Positions 17,360 to 27,370 of a DNA stretch of 40,507 nt are shown here, piece after piece. The DNA is taken from positions 1-40,507 of the forward strand of contig NZ_LZKP01000082.1 in NCBI RefSeq assembly GCF_001672895.1, given 5' to 3'. The notes under the pieces were generated by a model. It was not told where the DNA came from and did not search any database. It was given only the letters and a program-made list of their open reading frames with translations. This DNA is from Mycobacterium sp. E740. GTDB lineage: Bacteria; Actinomycetota; Actinomycetes; Mycobacteriales; Mycobacteriaceae. The position numbers and the translations under genes are program-made. Within the stretch, counting starts at the first letter, position 1; every line of letters begins with the position of its first letter.

Positions 17360-18790
17360 TCACGCGGCTGCGTCAGGTGCGGCGGCGGTGCCACCGGTTT
17401 CACCGGTCTGCGTGCGTGTGGTGCTGTCCTGGGCCTGCGTCTGCGGCTGTGTCTGCGGAGTCGGTACTGTCGACGTCGGATTAGCTTGTCTCTCAGGAGT
17501 TTTAGTGCTGTTCACGTCCTCGGTCTCACCCGGCTTGCCGTTGCGGACGGCACCGAAGTCACCCACCTTGCCCGGCTCCGCCTTCTCGCTGTCCCGGACC
17601 ACGTTGAGCCGAAGCTGCGGTGCCTTGCGCAGGTCTGCTTCGCCGGTGTCGGTCTTGCCCGACTTCACCGTCTGGGTCAGTGGCGGGTTGTCGGACTCGG
17701 TGGGCTCTTGCTGCTTCTCTGTTTTCTTCGGCTGTTCCGACGAGGACAGCGTCGAGATTCCCTGCTGGATCGCGCCCGGAACCTTCGCGGCGCTGGACAG
17801 CAGTTCGCCGGGCGAGGGCAACAGCCGTGCCGGACGGTAGGCGCTGGGGTCGGATGGGATCGGGTTGCCACCGTAGTAGGCCGAGTCGACGATCACCTTC
17901 AGCATCGGTCCGGCGAAATCGGCGACCTGGTCACCGAGGACGTCACGGATCAGTCGGGTCAGCGGCAGTTCTTCGGTGGTGTAGGTGACGTAGGTGGTGT
18001 TGTTCCTGGTGGTCACGTAGGTCGTGATCCTGTCGCCAGGAGAGCTGCACCGCGCGTCCGGGCAGTCGAGGACGGCTCCGCTGACGGTGATCGCGCAGGT
18101 GTTCGCGTTGCAGGAGACCGTCGGCTTGCCCTCGGCGTCGACCGGCAGGTCGCGCTCGGACTGGTTGAGGCGCGTATAGAGGTAGGCCACCAGGGAGTTG
18201 AGCGCCGCAACCGGGTTGAGCACGTCGGCGGGGGCGTTGGAGTTGTAGTCGTACTCGTAGCCGATGTTCACTGCCGCCTGGGCGGGCACGTCGCTGGGGG
18301 TGGGGATCGGGTTGACGCCGATCAGCGCGAACCACGGGTACCTCGTGCCGAAACCGCCGTCCGGACGCGCAACGTCGTTGTCGAGGATGAAGACGGTGTT
18401 GTCGAAATCGGACCGGTTCTTCAGGAGCAGCAAACTGGCGTTCGCTGCGCCCCAGCCGGAGGCGAGGACCGCGTTACGCTCGCCCGCGTGGGCGTCCAAG
18501 GCCTGCTGGATGCCGGCCGGGCCGGTCCGGAAGTCGACGTAGACGATGTCATCGCCCCCGTGGTAGTTCGTGTAGATCGGGTCGTTGAACTTCCCGCCGA
18601 AGAAGTCCGCAACCCCCGCACCGGTCGGATTCGTGGAGCTGCCGACGACGATCAGGGCGGACAAGTCGATGAGAGCGCTCGAGATCGAGGCCGGCTGGGT
18701 GACGGCGAGGCCGACGACGCTGGTTGCGACGCCGGCGGCGGCGACGGTCATCGCGAACTTGGTCGCCCGGTTCCCCCTGGATTTGGCCAT
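17360..18790 (-). CDS. Membrane-anchored or secreted PE-PPE-domain protein lacking the usual GxSxG nucleophile
   Basis: A 476-residue protein with an N-terminal signal or anchor helix (about 12-32), an alpha/beta-hydrolase-like PE-PPE domain (about 45-310) and a C-terminal low-complexity tail (about 345-476) rich in Thr, Gln, Pro and Lys. PE-PPE domains normally carry a Gly-x-Ser-x-Gly elbow; here the elbow position reads SGWGAAN (residues 111-117) with no serine at the centre. Nearby family segments are present (YGG in the early part, ILDNDVARPDGGFGTRYPWFA, and paired cysteines in VSCNANTC and DCPDARC). It has no PE or PPE module. An AAGGA ribosome site precedes ATG 18790. Possibly a non-catalytic relative, or an enzyme with a shifted nucleophile. 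Confidence 0.8.
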   Translation of the reverse strand: MAKSRGNRATKFAMTVAAAGVATSVVGLAVTQPASISSALIDLSALIVVGSSTNPTGAGVADFFGGKFNDPIYTNYHGGDDIVYVDFRTGPAGIQQALDAHAGERNAVLASGWGAANASLLLLKNRSDFDNTVFILDNDVARPDGGFGTRYPWFALIGVNPIPTPSDVPAQAAVNIGYEYDYNSNAPADVLNPVAALNSLVAYLYTRLNQSERDLPVDAEGKPTVSCNANTCAITVSGAVLDCPDARCSSPGDRITTYVTTRNNTTYVTYTTEELPLTRLIRDVLGDQVADFAGPMLKVIVDSAYYGGNPIPSDPSAYRPARLLPSPGELLSSAAKVPGAIQQGISTLSSSEQPKKTEKQQEPTESDNPPLTQTVKSGKTDTGEADLRKAPQLRLNVVRDSEKAEPGKVGDFGAVRNGKPGETEDVNSTKTPERQANPTSTVPTPQTQPQTQAQDSTTRTQTGETGGTAAAPDAAA

Positions 18791-18869
18791 GTCTGCGTCC
18801 TTCTGAATCCTTCTAACCCCCCGCGCAGCAAACGCGCGTCTGGCGCAAATGGTACGCCAGGCGCGGCCG

Positions 18870-19622
18870 CTACAACCTGGCGATCAGCGCAGCGGCGCGG
18901 ACGTCGTCGCCGACGCTCAGTGCGATGTGCACCGCCTCGCCGCGCCGGGCCCACCGGATCTCGACGTCCTCGCCGTAGCGGATCGGCCTGCGGTATTCGA
19001 CGACCGTCCGGTAGGGGGCGCGGCAGACGTCGGGAACGTGGGCCATCACCTCGTGCACGGCATGCCAGTAGGCGGTGTTGGTGACGTGCTCGAAGATGTC
19101 GATATCGGTGCGGCGCAACGGAAATGACGCAATCTCGTCGGCCTCCTCGAGGTTCGTCAGCCACGGCCGCCACTTGAGGCGCAGTTCGTCGGTGGTCGTC
19201 GCGAACCGCGCGATCAGGCTGTCGGAGGCACGCTGCGGCGTCAGCGTCTTGCTGTTGATGGCGATCCAGAAACCCTCGGTCTCGATGCGGCCACCGTCGC
19301 TGCCGACGAGGTCGACGCGCATCGTGCACCACCGGGTCGACAGGGCCGAGCACCACCGGCTGAACGAGATCTCGTTGGGAAACCCGATCGGCTCGATGAC
19401 GTCGATCACGGTGCGTTGCACCAGCCAGTGCGGATGGTCCTCGGCTTCGCCGGCGTCGACGAGGTTCTCGGCTCCGACCTCCTGGATGTAGCGGGCCACG
19501 CTGTCGAGGCGCAGATGCAGGTCGCCGTCGATGTCACCGGTCGCGGCCCGCCACGCCGTGCGGTAGACGTACCCCGTCTCGGGTTGCGGGCTGAGCCGGT
19601 GATCGACGTCGTTGGTGGGCAT
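18870..19622 (-). CDS. Acyl-ACP thioesterase-like double-hotdog protein (FatA type)
   Basis: A 250-residue protein with two hotdog-fold halves. The first (about 15-135) contains TAWRAATGDIDGDLHLRLD and YIQEVGAENL; the second (about 160-250) contains RRTDIDIFEHVTNTAYWHAV and VEYRRPIRYGEDVEIRW. The D-x-F-x-H-V-T/N-N-x-x-Y pattern in the second half is that of FatA/FatB acyl-ACP thioesterases, whose active site lies in the C-terminal hotdog. It would release fatty acids from acyl carrier protein or CoA in the cytoplasm. ATG 19622. It lies 37 bases downstream of a tRNA gene read in the same direction; no operon partner is evident. Confidence 0.8.
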   Translation of the reverse strand: MPTNDVDHRLSPQPETGYVYRTAWRAATGDIDGDLHLRLDSVARYIQEVGAENLVDAGEAEDHPHWLVQRTVIDVIEPIGFPNEISFSRWCSALSTRWCTMRVDLVGSDGGRIETEGFWIAINSKTLTPQRASDSLIARFATTTDELRLKWRPWLTNLEEADEIASFPLRRTDIDIFEHVTNTAYWHAVHEVMAHVPDVCRAPYRTVVEYRRPIRYGEDVEIRWARRGEAVHIALSVGDDVRAAALIARL

Positions 19623-19659
19623 CGCGTCATGTGTAGCAGGCCGGGCCGTTTTCGCAGAG

Positions 19660-19733
19660 CGCCCCCGGCAGGAATCGAACCTGCGACCTAGAGATTAGAA
19701 GGCTCTTGCTCTATCCAACTGAGCTACGGAGGC
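19660..19733 (-). tRNA. tRNA-Arg, anticodon TCT
   Basis: Folding the minus strand gives a 7-bp acceptor stem (GCCTCCG with CGGGGGC, one T-G pair), D arm GCTC/GAGC, anticodon loop CTTCTAA (anticodon TCT, reading AGA and AGG), 5-base variable loop and T arm GCAGG-TTCGAAT-CCTGC, discriminator G, no encoded CCA. The innermost anticodon-stem pair (positions 31-39) is C opposite T. A TAGACT hexamer at 19750-19745 is a plausible -10 element. Confidence 0.93.
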
Positions 19734-19854
19734 AACGTCACGAGAGTCTATCGCCTGGGCGCGCGTGCTCAGCTACTAAAGGCGTCTCGCGCCCGCTGGC
19801 AGCGGACTAGCGTGGTGAGCACACGACTTCACGACCAGGAGGACGCGACGGCCC

Positions 19855-21339
19855 ATGAGCGACGTGCCGGAACTCGATGAGGCGGGACTCCCCGAGGAAC
19901 TCAGCCCGCTCGACCAGATCCTGCACCGCGGTGAGGCCAATCCCCGCACCCGTTCGGGGATCATGACCATCGAGATCCTGGACTGCGCTCCGGACTGGGA
20001 CACCTTCCGCGCCAAGTTCGAGAACGCGTCCCGCAAGGTGTTGCGGTTGCGGCAGAAGGTCGTGATGCCGACGCTGCCGACCGTCGCGCCGCGATGGGTC
20101 GTCGACCCGGACTTCAATCTCGACTTCCACCTCCGCCGAGTGCGCGCCCCGCAACCCGGAACCTTCCGCCAGGTGCTCGACCTCGCGGAGGTCGCCGCGC
20201 AGTCACCGCTGGACATCTCCCGGCCGCTGTGGACCGCCACGCTCGTCGAAGGACTTTCCGATGACCGCGCCGCGCTCGTCGTTCACCTCAGCCATGCGGT
20301 CACCGACGGCGTCGGGGGCGTCGAGATGTTCGCCAATCTCTATGACCTCGAACGCGATCCGCCTCCGCAGCCGGCGCCGCCGCTACCCATCCCGCAGGAC
20401 CTCTCGCCCAACGACCTGATGCGCCAAGGGATCAACCGGCTGCCCGGCACCATCGCCGGCCGCGTGCGCGGGGCGCTGTTCGGCGCCGCGCATGTGGCGG
20501 GGGAGGTGATCCGCGACCCGATCTCGCGGCTCGGCAGCGTCGTCGAGTACGCGATGTCGGGTGCCCGCGTGGTCGGCCCCGTCGCGGAACCGTCGCCGGT
20601 ACTGCGGCGCCGCAGCTTGTCATCGCGCAGCGAGGCGATCGACATCGAGTTCGGCACATTGCACCGGGCCGCCAAGGCGGCCGGCGGCTCCATCAACGAC
20701 GCTTACCTGGCCGGTGTGTGCGGTGCGCTGCGGCTGTACCACGAAGCCAAGGGCATTCCGATCGAGACACTGCCGATGGCGGTGCCGGTCAACCTTCGCT
20801 CCGATGCCGATCCGGCCGGTGGAAACCGGTTCGCCGGCGTCAATCTGGCTGCGCCGGTGGGGATCAGCGACCCCGAAGTCCGTATCCGGCACATCCGCTC
20901 GCAGATGACGACGAAGCGGGAGGAACGTGCCATCGACATGGTCACCGCCATCGCTCCGCTGGTGGGCCTGCTGCCGGACTCTGTGCTGGAGTCGATGGCC
21001 GGCTCCATCGTCAACTCCGACGTCCAGGCCAGCAATGTCCCCGTGTATGCCGGAGAAACATTCATCGGCGGCGCGAAAGTCCTTCGGCAGTACGGGCTCG
21101 GGCCGCTGCCCGGCGTGGCGATGATGGTGGTACTGATCTCGCGTTCGGGGTACTGCACGATCACCAGCCGCTACGATCGCGCGGCGATCACCGATCACGA
21201 CTTGTGGGCGCGTTGCCTGCTCTCGGGATTCGACGAGGTGCTCGCGCTCGGTGGCGACGGCCGGGCCGAACCGGCTTCGTTCACCGTCGACACCGCCACG
21301 CCCAGTCCATCGTCGTCCAATGGGAGTGCAGCACAATGA
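19855..21339 (+). CDS. Wax ester synthase/diacylglycerol acyltransferase family protein (Rv2484c-type)
   Basis: A 494-residue WS/DGAT-family acyltransferase that would join an acyl-CoA to diacylglycerol or a fatty alcohol at the membrane. The condensation-type motif is HLSHAVTDG, with His147 and Asp151; the first His of the family's HHxxxDG is Ser here. Later conserved elements include the substrate-side PLW (RPLWTATLVEG), a VNLRSDADPAGGNRF loop and the SNVPVYAGE region near residue 400. AGGAGG lies 12 bases before ATG 19855, which is rather far. It is first in a three-gene operon with overlapping plsC- and plsB-type genes, so it probably works alongside glycerolipid synthesis. Confidence 0.88.
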   Translation: MSDVPELDEAGLPEELSPLDQILHRGEANPRTRSGIMTIEILDCAPDWDTFRAKFENASRKVLRLRQKVVMPTLPTVAPRWVVDPDFNLDFHLRRVRAPQPGTFRQVLDLAEVAAQSPLDISRPLWTATLVEGLSDDRAALVVHLSHAVTDGVGGVEMFANLYDLERDPPPQPAPPLPIPQDLSPNDLMRQGINRLPGTIAGRVRGALFGAAHVAGEVIRDPISRLGSVVEYAMSGARVVGPVAEPSPVLRRRSLSSRSEAIDIEFGTLHRAAKAAGGSINDAYLAGVCGALRLYHEAKGIPIETLPMAVPVNLRSDADPAGGNRFAGVNLAAPVGISDPEVRIRHIRSQMTTKREERAIDMVTAIAPLVGLLPDSVLESMAGSIVNSDVQASNVPVYAGETFIGGAKVLRQYGLGPLPGVAMMVVLISRSGYCTITSRYDRAAITDHDLWARCLLSGFDEVLALGGDGRAEPASFTVDTATPSPSSSNGSAAQ

Positions 21340-22967
21340 GTTCGGAGAACGGTCAGTCCTCACGGCGCACCATGCGACTGCCCGGATCGGTCGCCGAGAT
21401 CCAGGCCAGCCCCCAGGGGCCCGAGGTGGGAGCGTTCTTCGACCTCGACGGCACGCTCGTCGCCGGTTTCACCGGCGTCGTGATGACACAGGACCGGTTC
21501 CGGCGCCGTCAGATGTCGATGGGCGAGTTCATCGGCATGGTCCAGGCCGGACTCAACCACCAGTTGGGTCGCTCGGAGTTCGAGGACCTGATCGGCAAGG
21601 GCGCGCGAATGCTGCGCGGCAACTCGCTCGACGACATCGACGAACTCGCCGAGCGGCTGTTCATCCAGAAGATCGTCGGCCGCATCTATCCCGAGATGCG
21701 GGAGTTGGTGCGCGCGCACATGGCCCGCGGCCACACCGTCGTACTCAGTTCCTCGGCGCTGACGGTGCAGGTCGACCCCGTCGCGAAGTTCCTCGGCATC
21801 GAGAACGTGCTGAGCAACAAGTTCGAGCTCGACGAGCACGGGTTGCTCACCGGCGAGGTCCAACGACCGATCATCTGGGGGCCCGGAAAGGCCAGGGCGG
21901 TACAGAAATTCGCCGCTGAGCGCGGTGTCGACCTGTCCAAGAGCTACTTCTACGCCGACGGTGACGAGGACGTCGCGCTCATGTACCTGGTCGGCAACCC
22001 CCGGCCGACGAACCCCGGTGGCAAGCTCGCCGCGGTCGCCGCGAAGCGCGGCTGGCCGGTGCTGCGCTTCACCAGTCGCAGTGGGGCCAGCCCGGTTTCG
22101 CAGCTGCGCACCGCCGCGGGGATCGCGTCCATGGGCCCGATCGCGGCCGGCGCGCTCGGCCTGGGTCTGCTGACGCGCAACAAGCGCACCGGGGTCAACT
22201 TCTTCACCTCGGCGTTCGGCCGAACTCTGATGACCACCATCGGCATCAACATCAACGTGCTCGGCAAGGAGAACCTGACCAAGCAACGCCCGGCGGTGTT
22301 CATCTTCAACCACCGCAACCAGGCCGATCCGCTGATCGCCGGGCACCTCGTCGACACCGATTTCACCTCGGTCGGGAAGAAGGAACTGGAGAAGGACCCG
22401 ATCGTCGGCACCCTCGGCAGGATCATGGACGCCGCGTTCATCGACCGCGACGACCCGCAGAAGGCGGTCGAGGGACTGAAGAAAGTCGAGGACCTGGCCC
22501 GCAAGGGATTGTCGATTCTGATCGCGCCGGAGGGGACGCGGCTCGACACCACCGAGGTGGGACGGTTCAAGAAGGGCCCGTTCCGGATCGCGATGTCGGC
22601 CGGAATTCCGATCGTGCCGATGGTGATTCGCAACGCCGAGGTGATCGCCGCGCGCGATTCGAGCACCTTCAATCCCGGGACGGTCGACGTGGTGGTGTAC
22701 CCGCCGATCTCCGTCGACGACTGGACACATGACAATCTCGAGGACCGCATCGCCGAAGTGCGCCAGCTCTATCTCGACACCCTCAAGGACTGGCCGCAGG
22801 ACAAGCTGCCGGTTCCTGAGCTCTACACCCGCGCGGCGCCTGCGAAGAAGAAGGCGCCCGCGAAGAAGCAGACAGCAACGAAAGCCCTCAAGAAGTCGGC
22901 ACCGAAGCCGGCGTCCCAGCCGGCCCAGAAGTCGGCACAGAAGTCGGTGGGGAAGGGCCGTCCGTGA
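21336..22967 (+). CDS. plsC: HAD-family hydrolase fused to PlsC 1-acylglycerol-3-phosphate acyltransferase
   Basis: A 543-residue fusion. Residues about 30-270 form a HAD/SerB-like phosphatase domain with nucleophile Asp36 in FFDLDGT, the SSSALT motif II and DGDEDVALM motif IV. Residues about 290-490 are a PlsC acyltransferase with the HX4D box NHRNQAD (His326, Asp331) and PEGTR (from residue 398). The last 45 residues are a Lys/Ala/Pro tail ([19 protein letters not shown]) resembling histone-like tails. It would make phosphatidic acid from lysophosphatidate; the HAD half could remove a phosphate from a linked intermediate. ATGA overlap with the WS/DGAT gene and GTGA overlap with plsB2. Matches Rv2483c. 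Confidence 0.88.
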   Translation: MSSENGQSSRRTMRLPGSVAEIQASPQGPEVGAFFDLDGTLVAGFTGVVMTQDRFRRRQMSMGEFIGMVQAGLNHQLGRSEFEDLIGKGARMLRGNSLDDIDELAERLFIQKIVGRIYPEMRELVRAHMARGHTVVLSSSALTVQVDPVAKFLGIENVLSNKFELDEHGLLTGEVQRPIIWGPGKARAVQKFAAERGVDLSKSYFYADGDEDVALMYLVGNPRPTNPGGKLAAVAAKRGWPVLRFTSRSGASPVSQLRTAAGIASMGPIAAGALGLGLLTRNKRTGVNFFTSAFGRTLMTTIGININVLGKENLTKQRPAVFIFNHRNQADPLIAGHLVDTDFTSVGKKELEKDPIVGTLGRIMDAAFIDRDDPQKAVEGLKKVEDLARKGLSILIAPEGTRLDTTEVGRFKKGPFRIAMSAGIPIVPMVIRNAEVIAARDSSTFNPGTVDVVVYPPISVDDWTHDNLEDRIAEVRQLYLDTLKDWPQDKLPVPELYTRAAPAKKKAPAKKQTATKALKKSAPKPASQPAQKSAQKSVGKGRP

Positions 22968-25303
22968 AGCACTCCGTCGACGAGTACGCGCCTTTCACAC
23001 CCACCGGCGATGCGTTGGTGCTCGCCTCGGCTACCTCACCGGCAGAACGGGATCTGCTCAACGACTGGCTCGAGCGGCAGCGGCGCAACAACCCGGGCTC
23101 CAACATCGACGTGCTGCTGCTGCCGAACAACGACAACCCGCCACCCGGGGTCCTCGCCCAGCTCGTCGCGGAACTCGAAGCGGGCGAAGACCGTTCGGTC
23201 GTGCCGGTGCGCGTGTTCTGGGTGCCCGGCGGTCTGCCCACCCGCTCGAAGGTGGTGGCCCTGATCTCCGGTCGGGACACGTACCGACCGCCGGAGATCC
23301 TGCAGCGCCGCATCCTGCGCCGCGACAAGTCGCGCGCCCGCGTCGTCGCCGGCGAACCGGCGAAGGTCTCCGAACTGCGACAGCAGTGGGCCGATACCAC
23401 CGTCGCCGAAAACCCGCGTGAATTCGCACGTTTCGTGATCCGCCGCGCGATCCTGGCGATCGAACGGGTTGAGCTGCGACTGCTCGGACCGGAGTACAAG
23501 TCGCCCCGGCTGATCAAGCCGGAGTTGTTGGCGTCGTCGCGTTTTCGCGACGGGCTGGCGAAGATCCCGGACGCGGACCTGGAGACCGCGGGCAAGATGC
23601 TCGACGAGCTGTCCACCGGATGGAGCCGGTTCTCGGTCGATCTGATCCCGTCCCTCGGCCGGGCGATCTTCAGCCGCGGTTTCGACCCCAACATCGACTA
23701 CGACCGCGACGAGGTCGAGTCGATGCGCCGCAACCTCGAGAACCATCCCGCGGTGCTGCTCTTCTCGCACCGGTCCTACCTCGACGGCGTGATCGTGCCG
23801 GTCGCCATGCAGGAGAACCGGTTACCGCCGGTGCACACGTTCGCCGGCATCAACCTCTCGTTCGGCTTCATGGGGCCGTTGATGCGGCATTCGGGTGTGA
23901 TCTTCCTGCGCCGCAAGCTCGATGACCCGCTCTACAAATACGTGCTGCGCCAATTCGTCGGCTACATCGTGGAGAAGCGGTTCAACCTGAGCTGGTCGAT
24001 CGAGGGCACTCGCTCGCGCACCGGAAAGATGTTGCCGCCCAAGCTCGGGCTGCTCGCGTACGTGGCCGACGCGTACCTGGACGGCCGCAGCGAGGACATC
24101 CTGCTGCAGCCGGTGTCGATCAGTTTCGACCAGCTCCACGAGACGGCCGAGTACGCCGCCTACGCGCGCGGGGGCGAGAAGACGCCCGAAAGCCTGTCGT
24201 GGATGTACAACTTCATCAAGGCCCAAGGCGAACGCAACTACGGCAAGATCTACGTCCGCTTCCCCGAAGCGGTGTCGATGCGCGAATACCTCGGCGTACC
24301 GCACGGCCCGATGACGACCGACGTCGACGCCAAACGCCTTGCGCTGCAGAAGATGGCGTTCGAAGTGTCCTGGCGGATTCTGCGCGCCACACCGGTCAAC
24401 GCCACGGCACTGATCTCGGCGCTGCTGCTCACCACCCGCGGCGTCGCGCTGACACTCGACCAGATCCATCACACCCTGCAACCGTCGCTGGACTACCTCG
24501 AGCGCAAGCAGGCCCCGATGACCAACAGCGCGTTGCGGTTACGCACCGCCGACGGCGTCTGCGCGGCGCTCGAGGCGCTGTCCAACCGGCATCCGGTGAC
24601 GTGCGTCGAAGGGGGCCGCGAGCAGGTCTGGCGGATCGCGCCCGAAGACGAACACGAAGCGGCGTTCTACCGCAACACGCTCATCGACGCGTTCCTGGAA
24701 GCCTCGATCGTCGAGCTGGCGCTGGCGCACGCGGGACGCGCGGAATCCGACCGGCTGGAAGCCTTCTGGTCTCAAGTCATGCGGCTGCGCGACCTGCTGA
24801 AGTTCGACTTCTACTTCGCCGACTCCGCGGCGTTCCGCGAGCACGTCGCCGAGGAGATGTCATGGCAGAGCGGTTGGGAGGAGCAGGTTTCGGCGGGTGA
24901 GGAGCAGGTCGACGCGCTGCTGCGGGCCAAGCAGCCACTGCTTGCCGGCGCGATGCTGCGGCCGTTCTTCGAGGCCTACGAGATCGTCGCCGACGTGCTC
25001 CGCGATGCACCCGCGGAGATCTCGGAGAAGGACCTGACCAAGAAGGCGCTCGGGCTGGGCAACCAGTACGTGGCGCAGAACCGCGTGGCCAGCAACGAGT
25101 CGGTGTCGGCCCTGCTGTTCGCGACCGCCCGGCAAGTGGTGGCCGATCAGCATCTGCTCGCCCCGGCGGCCGATCTCGTCCAGCGGCGCACTGCGTTTCG
25201 CGACGAGCTGCGCGCGATCCTGCGCGATATGGACAAGGTCGAACGGATCGCGCGTGAGCAGTTCTACACGCGCGAGGTCGAGCGGCGGGCGGCGCGCCGT
25301 TAG
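22964..25303 (+). CDS. plsB2: Glycerol-3-phosphate 1-O-acyltransferase PlsB2
   Basis: A 779-residue PlsB acyltransferase catalysing the first acylation of glycerol-3-phosphate at the inner membrane face. The acyltransferase core shows FSHRSYLDG (His269, Asp274; block I), [18 protein letters not shown] (block II), [11 protein letters not shown] (block III, from residue about 346) and [11 protein letters not shown] (block IV). N- and C-terminal extensions are of normal PlsB length. The start GTG 22964 overlaps the stop of plsC, so the two successive acyltransferases of phosphatidate synthesis are translationally coupled. Confidence 0.93.
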   Translation: MKHSVDEYAPFTPTGDALVLASATSPAERDLLNDWLERQRRNNPGSNIDVLLLPNNDNPPPGVLAQLVAELEAGEDRSVVPVRVFWVPGGLPTRSKVVALISGRDTYRPPEILQRRILRRDKSRARVVAGEPAKVSELRQQWADTTVAENPREFARFVIRRAILAIERVELRLLGPEYKSPRLIKPELLASSRFRDGLAKIPDADLETAGKMLDELSTGWSRFSVDLIPSLGRAIFSRGFDPNIDYDRDEVESMRRNLENHPAVLLFSHRSYLDGVIVPVAMQENRLPPVHTFAGINLSFGFMGPLMRHSGVIFLRRKLDDPLYKYVLRQFVGYIVEKRFNLSWSIEGTRSRTGKMLPPKLGLLAYVADAYLDGRSEDILLQPVSISFDQLHETAEYAAYARGGEKTPESLSWMYNFIKAQGERNYGKIYVRFPEAVSMREYLGVPHGPMTTDVDAKRLALQKMAFEVSWRILRATPVNATALISALLLTTRGVALTLDQIHHTLQPSLDYLERKQAPMTNSALRLRTADGVCAALEALSNRHPVTCVEGGREQVWRIAPEDEHEAAFYRNTLIDAFLEASIVELALAHAGRAESDRLEAFWSQVMRLRDLLKFDFYFADSAAFREHVAEEMSWQSGWEEQVSAGEEQVDALLRAKQPLLAGAMLRPFFEAYEIVADVLRDAPAEISEKDLTKKALGLGNQYVAQNRVASNESVSALLFATARQVVADQHLLAPAADLVQRRTAFRDELRAILRDMDKVERIAREQFYTREVERRAARR

Positions 25304-25318
25304 CCATACGCTGGTGGG

Positions 25319-27313
25319 ATGACCACGGCAGCACTGCGCACGCGCAGCGCGGCGTGGCCGGTGCTCGTCGGCGTCGCCGTGCTGGCCGGCGCGGTCGCGG
25401 CGGGCATCGGTGCGCTGTCGCTGGCTGACGCGCTGACCGCGACCGGGCTGCCGGATCCCGGACCGGTCACCACCTACGGGCTGCCGTTCGTGCGGGCCGC
25501 AGGCGAGATCGCAGCGGTGATCGCCGTCGGATCGTTCCTGTTCGCCGCGTTCCTCACACCCCCCCAACCCAACGGCGTGCTGGATGTGGGCGGTTACCGC
25601 GCGCTGCGCCTGGGCACCCGCGCTGCGGCGGCGTGGACGGTGTGCGCGGCACTGATGGTGCCGTTGACCGTGTCCGACGTGTCCGGCCAACCGCTGCGTC
25701 ACACGCTCGATCCGCTGGGACTGTGGTCGGCGGCGAGCCTCGTCGAGACGGCAGGCGCATGGCGCTGGACCGTGTTCCTCGCGGCGGCCGTCACCCTCGC
25801 CAGCCTTGCGGTGCTGCGCTGGTCGTGGACGCCGGTTCTGTTGGCGGGCGCCCTGATGACGCTCATCCCGCTCGGCCTGACCGGGCACTCATCGACCGGC
25901 GGCGCCCACGACCTGGCCACCAACAGCCTGCTGTTCCACCTCGTTGCGGGGGCGTTGTGGGCCGGCGGCCTGCTGGCCTTGCTGGCGCACGCCATGCGCG
26001 GCGGTCAGCACGCGGACCTGGCTGCGCGCAGATTCTCGGCGCTCGCGTTCTGGTGCTTCGTGGTGATGGCCGTCAGCGGCGTGGTGAACGCACTCGTCCG
26101 CATCAAGCCGGCCGACCTGCTGGGCGCCGAGTACGGCCGGCTGGTCATCGCCAAAGCCGTCGCGCTGGTCCTGCTCGGAGTGCTCGGCTGGCGGCAGCGT
26201 CGCAGCGGGGTGGCCGCGCTGCAGGCCGACCCCGAATCGCGGAGCGCGTTCATCCGGCTGGCGCTGCTCGAGGCGGTGCTGTTCGGCGCGACGTTCGGCA
26301 TCGCGGTCGGCTTGGGGCGCACGCCGCCGCCGCCGCTCACCGAACAGCCCAGCGCGGTCGAGGTCGCGATCGGATACGACTTGGCCGGGCCGCCTACCTT
26401 CGAGCGGATACTGCTCGACTGGCGCTTCGATCTGATCTTCGGCACCGCCGCGATCGTGTTCGCGGCGGTGTACCTGCTGGGGGTGCGCCGGCTGCGTCGA
26501 CGCGGCGACAGCTGGCCGGTGGGCCGGACGATCGGCTGGCTGTGCGGCTGCGCGGCGTTGCTGTTCGCGACGTCGTCGGGGCTGGGCAGGTACATGCCGG
26601 CGATGTTCTCGATGCACATGATGGCGCACATGGTGCTGTCGATGTTGGTGCCTGTCCTGCTGGTGCTCGGCGCGCCGATGACGCTGGCGTTGCGGGCCCT
26701 GCCGGCAGCCGGCCGCGGAGAGCCGCCGGGTATGCGGGAGTGGCTGCTGGCCGGGCTGCATTCACGGTTCGCGCGGTTTCTGACGAACCCCGTCATAGCG
26801 ACGGTGGTCTTCGTCGCCGGTTTCTACGGGCTGTACTTCGGCGGCCTGTTCGACGCGGCGGTCGACAATCACGGCGCCCACGTGTTGATGAACCTGCACT
26901 TCCTGCTCAGCGGCTACCTCTTCTACTGGGTGGTGATCGGGATCGATCCGGCGCCACGGCAGATCCCCCAGCTGGGCAAGGTGGCGATGGTGTTCGCGTC
27001 CCTACCGCTGCACGCGTTCTTCGGCGTCGTGATGATGGGCATGAAGACGGTGCTCGGCGAGCCGTTCTACCGGTCGCTTCAGCTGCCCTGGCACACCGAT
27101 CTGCTCTCCGACCAGCACACCGGCGGTGGCATCGCGTGGGCGGCGGGCGAGGTTCCGCTCGTGCTGGTGATGTTCGCGCTGCTGATCCAGTGGTCACGCA
27201 GCGACGAGCGCACTGCGAAGCGACTGGACCGCGCCGCGGACCGAGACGACGACGCCGACCTGGTCGCGTACAACGCGATGCTGGCCGAACTCGCCCGCCG
27301 CGACGCCCGATAG
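25319..27313 (+). CDS. CopD-domain / CtaG (caa3 assembly) fusion membrane protein
   Basis: A 664-residue polytopic membrane protein. Residues about 1-330 contain 8 to 9 helices ending in a CopD-type region (ALLEAVLFGATFGIAVGLGRTPP). Residues about 355-640 form a CtaG-type domain with the histidine-rich helices MFSMHMMAHMVLSML and NHGAHVLMNLHFLLSGYLFYW and later HTDLLSDQHTGGG, likely copper ligands. This resembles Rv0102 of M. tuberculosis, which is placed elsewhere there. Expected role: copper handling for cytochrome c oxidase assembly. It starts 15 bases after plsB2, so may share its transcript. Confidence 0.85.
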   Translation: MTTAALRTRSAAWPVLVGVAVLAGAVAAGIGALSLADALTATGLPDPGPVTTYGLPFVRAAGEIAAVIAVGSFLFAAFLTPPQPNGVLDVGGYRALRLGTRAAAAWTVCAALMVPLTVSDVSGQPLRHTLDPLGLWSAASLVETAGAWRWTVFLAAAVTLASLAVLRWSWTPVLLAGALMTLIPLGLTGHSSTGGAHDLATNSLLFHLVAGALWAGGLLALLAHAMRGGQHADLAARRFSALAFWCFVVMAVSGVVNALVRIKPADLLGAEYGRLVIAKAVALVLLGVLGWRQRRSGVAALQADPESRSAFIRLALLEAVLFGATFGIAVGLGRTPPPPLTEQPSAVEVAIGYDLAGPPTFERILLDWRFDLIFGTAAIVFAAVYLLGVRRLRRRGDSWPVGRTIGWLCGCAALLFATSSGLGRYMPAMFSMHMMAHMVLSMLVPVLLVLGAPMTLALRALPAAGRGEPPGMREWLLAGLHSRFARFLTNPVIATVVFVAGFYGLYFGGLFDAAVDNHGAHVLMNLHFLLSGYLFYWVVIGIDPAPRQIPQLGKVAMVFASLPLHAFFGVVMMGMKTVLGEPFYRSLQLPWHTDLLSDQHTGGGIAWAAGEVPLVLVMFALLIQWSRSDERTAKRLDRAADRDDDADLVAYNAMLAELARRDAR

Positions 27314-27338
27314 CAGCGCTGTCCTCGGGTCGCCGAGA

Positions 27339-27370
27339 TCTCAGAGTGCCGAGCTCTCAGAGTGCCGAGA
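27339..27370. repeat. Two tandem 16-bp units
   Basis: TCTCAGAGTGCCGAGC at 27339-27354 is followed directly by TCTCAGAGTGCCGAGA at 27355-27370, 15 of 16 identical. The second unit runs into the first bases of the 60-bp palindrome beside it, so the duplication touches the presumed cassette edge. Confidence 0.85.

Noticed and set aside
21360..22730. 456-codon minus-strand frame opposite plsC
   Set aside because: His/Asp/Arg-rich antisense shadow of the HAD-PlsC gene, whose catalytic motifs are intact on the plus strand.
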